Shown here: positions 61,574 through 64,000 of the stretch, piece by piece
Layout: every line of letters begins with the position of its first letter
Position numbering within the stretch: the first letter of the stretch is position 1
NCBI GenBank assembly: GCA_031553595.1
Contig: JAVBLI010000005.1
Coordinates: 124,001 to 188,000 of the forward strand
Length of the DNA: 64,000 nt
Source of the DNA: RGIG3701 sp031553595
Lineage (GTDB): Bacteria; Planctomycetota; Planctomycetia; Pirellulales; Thermoguttaceae
Direction: 5' to 3'
Made by a program: the position numbers and the translations under genes
Notes under the pieces: generated by a model
What the model was told of the DNA's origin: nothing
What the model saw: the letters and a program-made list of their open reading frames with translations, nothing else
The model's database searches: none

Positions 61574-61626
61574 GGAAATTCCTTTCGGGAAAAGCGCTGA
61601 AACTCGTTATTTTGGGGCCGAATTCG

Positions 61627-62223
61627 CTATTTTTTCTCGGCCAGCGGGCTGGAAATAACCTCGTCGACCAGATGGTATCCTTTCGCTTCCTCGGCGGACA
61701 TGAAATAATCGCGGTCGGTGTCCTGCTCGATTTTTTCGTAAGTGTGGCCGGTGTGCTTCACCATGATTTCATTCATCTTCGCCTTCACCTTCTTGAACTC
61801 GGTGGCGTGGATGAGAATTTCCTCGGCCGTGCCTTCCGCGCCGGCCAGCGGCTGGTGAATCATGATCCGGCTGTTGGGCAGTGCAAAACGCTTCCCCGGC
61901 GCACCGGCCGTCAAAAGCACCGCGCCCATCGAGGCGCACTGCCCGATGCAGTAAGTCCTCACGTCGCACGTGATGAACTGCATGGTGTCGTAAATCGCCA
62001 GCCCTGCCGTGACGCTCCCACCGGGCGAGTTAATATAAAGGTGCACATCGGCCTGCGGGTCTTCGGACTGCAAAAACAGCAGTTGCGCGACGATCGCGTT
62101 GGCCACTTCATCGTTAATGCCGCTGCCGAGAAAAATGATCCGGTCTTTCAGCAGCCGACTGTAAATATCCATCGCCCGCTCCTCGCGGCCGCTTTTTTCG
62201 ATAACATAAGGAATGAGAGGCAT
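61627..62223 (-). CDS. clpP: ATP-dependent Clp protease proteolytic subunit (second copy)
   Basis: 198 residues from the ATG at 62221-62223 (AAGGAG). Catalytic triad: Ser in YCIGQCASMGAVLL, His in SRIMIHQPL, Asp in QDTDRDYFMS. YINSPGGSVTAGLAIYDTM forms the oxyanion strand. Normal ClpP length. ClpP forms tetradecameric barrels that degrade proteins fed by ClpX or ClpA. It lies 47 bp after the other clpP in one operon with tig, so mixed or paired rings are possible. Confidence 0.95.
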   Translation of the reverse strand: MPLIPYVIEKSGREERAMDIYSRLLKDRIIFLGSGINDEVANAIVAQLLFLQSEDPQADVHLYINSPGGSVTAGLAIYDTMQFITCDVRTYCIGQCASMGAVLLTAGAPGKRFALPNSRIMIHQPLAGAEGTAEEILIHATEFKKVKAKMNEIMVKHTGHTYEKIEQDTDRDYFMSAEEAKGYHLVDEVISSPLAEKK

Positions 62224-62270
62224 ATTTTCTCCTTGAGGGATTGTGTCGAAGGTTGAGGGAGGTGGTGAAA

Positions 62271-62897
62271 TTACTCTTCCGTCGTCTCTTCCGGCTTCTG
62301 CAGGATGCTGTCGACCAGGCCGTACTCCACCGCTTCCGCCGCGGTCATATAATAATCGCGGTCGGTGTCTTTCGCGATCCGCTCGATCGGCTGGCCGGTG
62401 TGACTGGCGAGGATTTCGTTGAGCAGCTGGCGGGTACGGATGATTTCGCGTGCCTGAATTTCGATGTCCGAAACCTGGCCGCCGACGCCGCCCGCGGGCT
62501 GGTGAATCATTAGTTTCGAGTGTTCCAGCGCGAAACGCTTGCCTTTTGTGCCACCGGCCAGCAGCACCGCCGCGGCGCTGGCGGCCAGGCCCACGCAGTA
62601 CGTGCACACCGGGCACGACAAAATCGCCATCGTGTCCAGAATCGCCAGGCCGGCACTGACACTCCCGCCGGGGGAATTAATATAAAAATGAATGTCCTTT
62701 CGCCGGTTTTCGCTCTGCAAATACAGCAGCTGCATCACCACTGCACTGGCGTTTCCGTCGTCGATGACGCCCTGGAGAAAAATGATCCGGTTCTCCAACA
62801 GCAAGTCCGAAAGCGTCAGATTCCGCTGCCGCTGATACTGATTGCCGCGCTGGGCCGTGGGGAAGGAAAAGGTTCCGGGATGAATGATATCGCTCAT
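62271..62897 (-). CDS. clpP: ATP-dependent Clp protease proteolytic subunit (first copy)
   Basis: 208 residues from MSDIIHPG at 62895-62897. Triad: Ser in YCVGLAASAAAVLLAGG, His in SKLMIHQPAGG, Asp in KDTDRDYYMT. The residues after the catalytic Ser are AAA where the usual enzyme has MGA, which may mark a divergent paralogue. The C-terminal tail is LQKPEETTEE. There is no Shine-Dalgarno; a heptamer array lies directly before the ATG. Gene order tig-clpP-clpP resembles the widespread tig-clpP-clpX unit, with a second clpP where clpX would be. Confidence 0.92.
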   Translation of the reverse strand: MSDIIHPGTFSFPTAQRGNQYQRQRNLTLSDLLLENRIIFLQGVIDDGNASAVVMQLLYLQSENRRKDIHFYINSPGGSVSAGLAILDTMAILSCPVCTYCVGLAASAAAVLLAGGTKGKRFALEHSKLMIHQPAGGVGGQVSDIEIQAREIIRTRQLLNEILASHTGQPIERIAKDTDRDYYMTAAEAVEYGLVDSILQKPEETTEE

Positions 62898-63010
62898 GGA
62901 ATGGTGAAGGTAAATGGTGAATGGTGAATGGTGATTGCGAGACGGAGGCGGGAAGGACACGAGCGAATCGCTTGCATCATTCACCATTCACCATTCACCA
63001 TTCACCATTT
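62898..63010. repeat. Inverted heptamer array between tig and clpP1
   Basis: Left arm 62909-62936: GGTAAAT, GGTGAAT, GGTGAAT, GGTGATT, with shorter GGAAT and GGTGAA units between it and the ATG. Right arm 62979-63006: ATTCACC four times without a mismatch. The arms are exact complements over 14 bp or more and enclose a 42-bp core. On the clpP strand the first arm occupies the ribosome-binding region. The right arm ends 12 bp from the tig terminator. Confidence 0.82.
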
Positions 63011-63017
63011 TATAACG

Positions 63018-63051
63018 AAAACCGGATCAATTACCGCACTGACCCGGTTTT
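63018..63051 (-). terminator. Probable terminator after tig
   Basis: Stem AAAACCGGGTCA/TGATCCGGTTTT (63018-63029 with 63040-63051, one mismatch) with a 10-nt loop on the minus strand; the T run is part of the stem and is followed by CG, so read-through into clpP1 is possible. Confidence 0.65.
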
Positions 63052-63107
63052 ACAAAAATTCGCAATCCGCGGTTTTACCTAAAGTACGCACCGCGCTGGA
63101 CACCGGT

Positions 63108-64000
63108 TCACGCGTCCGCTTCTTCCGCCGCTTCCTCTTCCGGCTTTTCACCGCCGGCGGGCAGGTCCAGCGAAGACGTCTCGGCCGGGTACGGCTCGTA
63201 CGACGTTTCCGTGAAATCCGCGTTCTCCATGATCATCTCGATCACCTTCCGCTCGACAATCTGGTTCCGCAGCACATCCATGCGGTTCTCTTTTTCCAGA
63301 CGGGCACGGACCCGACGCGGATTTTCACCGGTCTGCGTGGCAATTTCGACGATCTCGGCATCATAATCATCGTCGCCCGCGTCGATTTTCTCGTCTTCCG
63401 CGATCCGCTCGAGGATGAAATGCTCTTTCAGGAGCTTCGCCGTGCTCTCGCGGCTGTTTTGCTGCAGCACGTTCAGGTACGACTGAATCTGCTCGACGCC
63501 GAAACCCGACCGCTGCAATTCGAGCATCGTGCGGTACAGCTCGCGCTGCGTCTGACGCTCCAGCAGTGCCGGCGGCAGATCCCAGTCCGCGCCTTTAAGC
63601 AACTCCCCCGTGATCGACTCGCGGGCCGATTGCTCCTGCTCGTACGTCAACTGACGCTCCATCCGGCCGCGGAGAAAGTCCAGCAAATTGCCGAGATTCT
63701 TGAAGCCGAGGGTCGTCGCAAATTCCTCGTTCGCTTCGGGCAAATCGAGCTTCGAAACCTTTTTCACCTCAAACACCGCGTCCACTTCCTTGCCACGCAG
63801 CGGAACGTTCGGGGCGGAATCCGACAGCTTCAGCTTCAGCACGCGCGTCTCGCCAGCCTTCACGCCGGCCATTTGCTTGTCGAAATTCTCAAGCATCGCG
63901 TCGTTGAACGAAAGCTCCGGACGCAGGCGAATCACTTCGTTTTCGCTCTGGTTGACCAATTCGCCGTTATAATTGAACGTGAGTTTCGTTTCGATATAAT
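63108..64000 (-). CDS. tig: Trigger factor (C-terminal part; N-terminus beyond window edge)
   Basis: 297 codons open to the window edge. Residues visible at the edge (ETKLTFNYNGELV) lie in the FKBP-type prolyl isomerase domain or its flank; VLKLKLSDSAPNVPLRGKEVDAVFEVKKV closes it. The C-terminal chaperone arms follow: FGVEQIQSYLNVLQQNSRES, AKLLKEHFILERIAEDEKI, DYDAEIVEIATQTGENPRRVRARLEKENRM, VLRNQIVERKVIEMIMENADF, then an acidic tail (PEEEAAEEADA). Trigger factor binds nascent chains at the ribosome exit. First gene of the tig-clpP1-clpP2 unit. Confidence 0.93.
   Translation of the reverse strand, partial: YIETKLTFNYNGELVNQSENEVIRLRPELSFNDAMLENFDKQMAGVKAGETRVLKLKLSDSAPNVPLRGKEVDAVFEVKKVSKLDLPEANEEFATTLGFKNLGNLLDFLRGRMERQLTYEQEQSARESITGELLKGADWDLPPALLERQTQRELYRTMLELQRSGFGVEQIQSYLNVLQQNSRESTAKLLKEHFILERIAEDEKIDAGDDDYDAEIVEIATQTGENPRRVRARLEKENRMDVLRNQIVERKVIEMIMENADFTETSYEPYPAETSSLDLPAGGEKPEEEAAEEADA

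Overview
The window reads as a chromosomal segment of a planctomycete (Planctomycetota, probably Pirellulales-like). The pointers are a giant tandem-fused UvrA, a YTV-repeat cysteine-rich surface protein, a PEP-CTERM protein with autotransporter-type beta-strand repeats, a secreted multidomain protein with the LEPR-like N-terminal motif (LEARHMLS) and dockerin repeats, several small planctomycete-type hypothetical proteins, sulfatase-fold proteins, and the remnant of a planctomycete-type integrase beside a tRNA. Coding DNA is moderately GC-rich; several promoter regions are clearly AT-rich.

Layout. 1-2.1 kb: edge of an XRE regulator, an AT-rich gap, a small conserved protein plus csrA with a long tail, and a small conserved protein. 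2.6-9.9 kb: double-length UvrA with its own sigma70-like promoter. 10-20.2 kb: secreted dockerin/beta-helix protein, TrmH-family RNA methyltransferase, PEP-CTERM protein, glycosyltransferase and a small lipoprotein. 20.8-24.5 kb: nucleoside hydrolase, cysS and an MTAN-like phosphorylase. 24.6-31.1 kb, minus strand: tRNA-Thr(TGT), tRNA-Tyr(GTA), tRNA-Gly(TCC), tRNA-Thr(GGT), tuf, tRNA-Trp, secE, nusG, rplK, rplA, rplJ, rplL, ended by a terminator instead of continuing into rpoB. 31-37.6 kb: three secreted or membrane hypotheticals, mtaB and a glyoxalase-II-like hydrolase. 37.8-49.7 kb: a carbohydrate-oriented region (propeller-like secreted protein, degenerate sulfatase-fold protein, GH5, metallophosphoesterase, FHA-GAF histidine kinase, GH29 fucosidase, DUF4838 protein). 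49.9-51.2 kb: scar of an IS630 fragment, an integrase remnant and tRNA-Lys. 51.2-59.5 kb: two glycosyltransferases, the YTV protein, a Gfo/Idh/MocA oxidoreductase and argS. 59.6-64 kb: a sulfatase-fold pseudoenzyme, then tig-clpP1-clpP2.

The least explained signals are two families of intergenic repeats. First, strictly 7-nt-periodic arrays: at six sites the two arms face each other (mtnN/rplL, four spacers of the tRNA-tuf cluster, tig/clpP1), and at two more a single arm ends at a start codon. The heptamer differs from site to site but is kept within a site and matched in the opposite arm; arms abut stop codons, tRNA ends and start codons, and three genes have an array where a Shine-Dalgarno should be. 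Second, four copies of a ~115-165 bp long imperfect palindrome sit just after stop codons between 37.5 and 59.7 kb, three of them between convergent genes. Other notable points are the sulfatase whose active-site signatures are all altered, the HEFAH motif in the dockerin protein, the duplicated extra domain on UvrA, and an acidic insertion inside a kinase ATPase domain.
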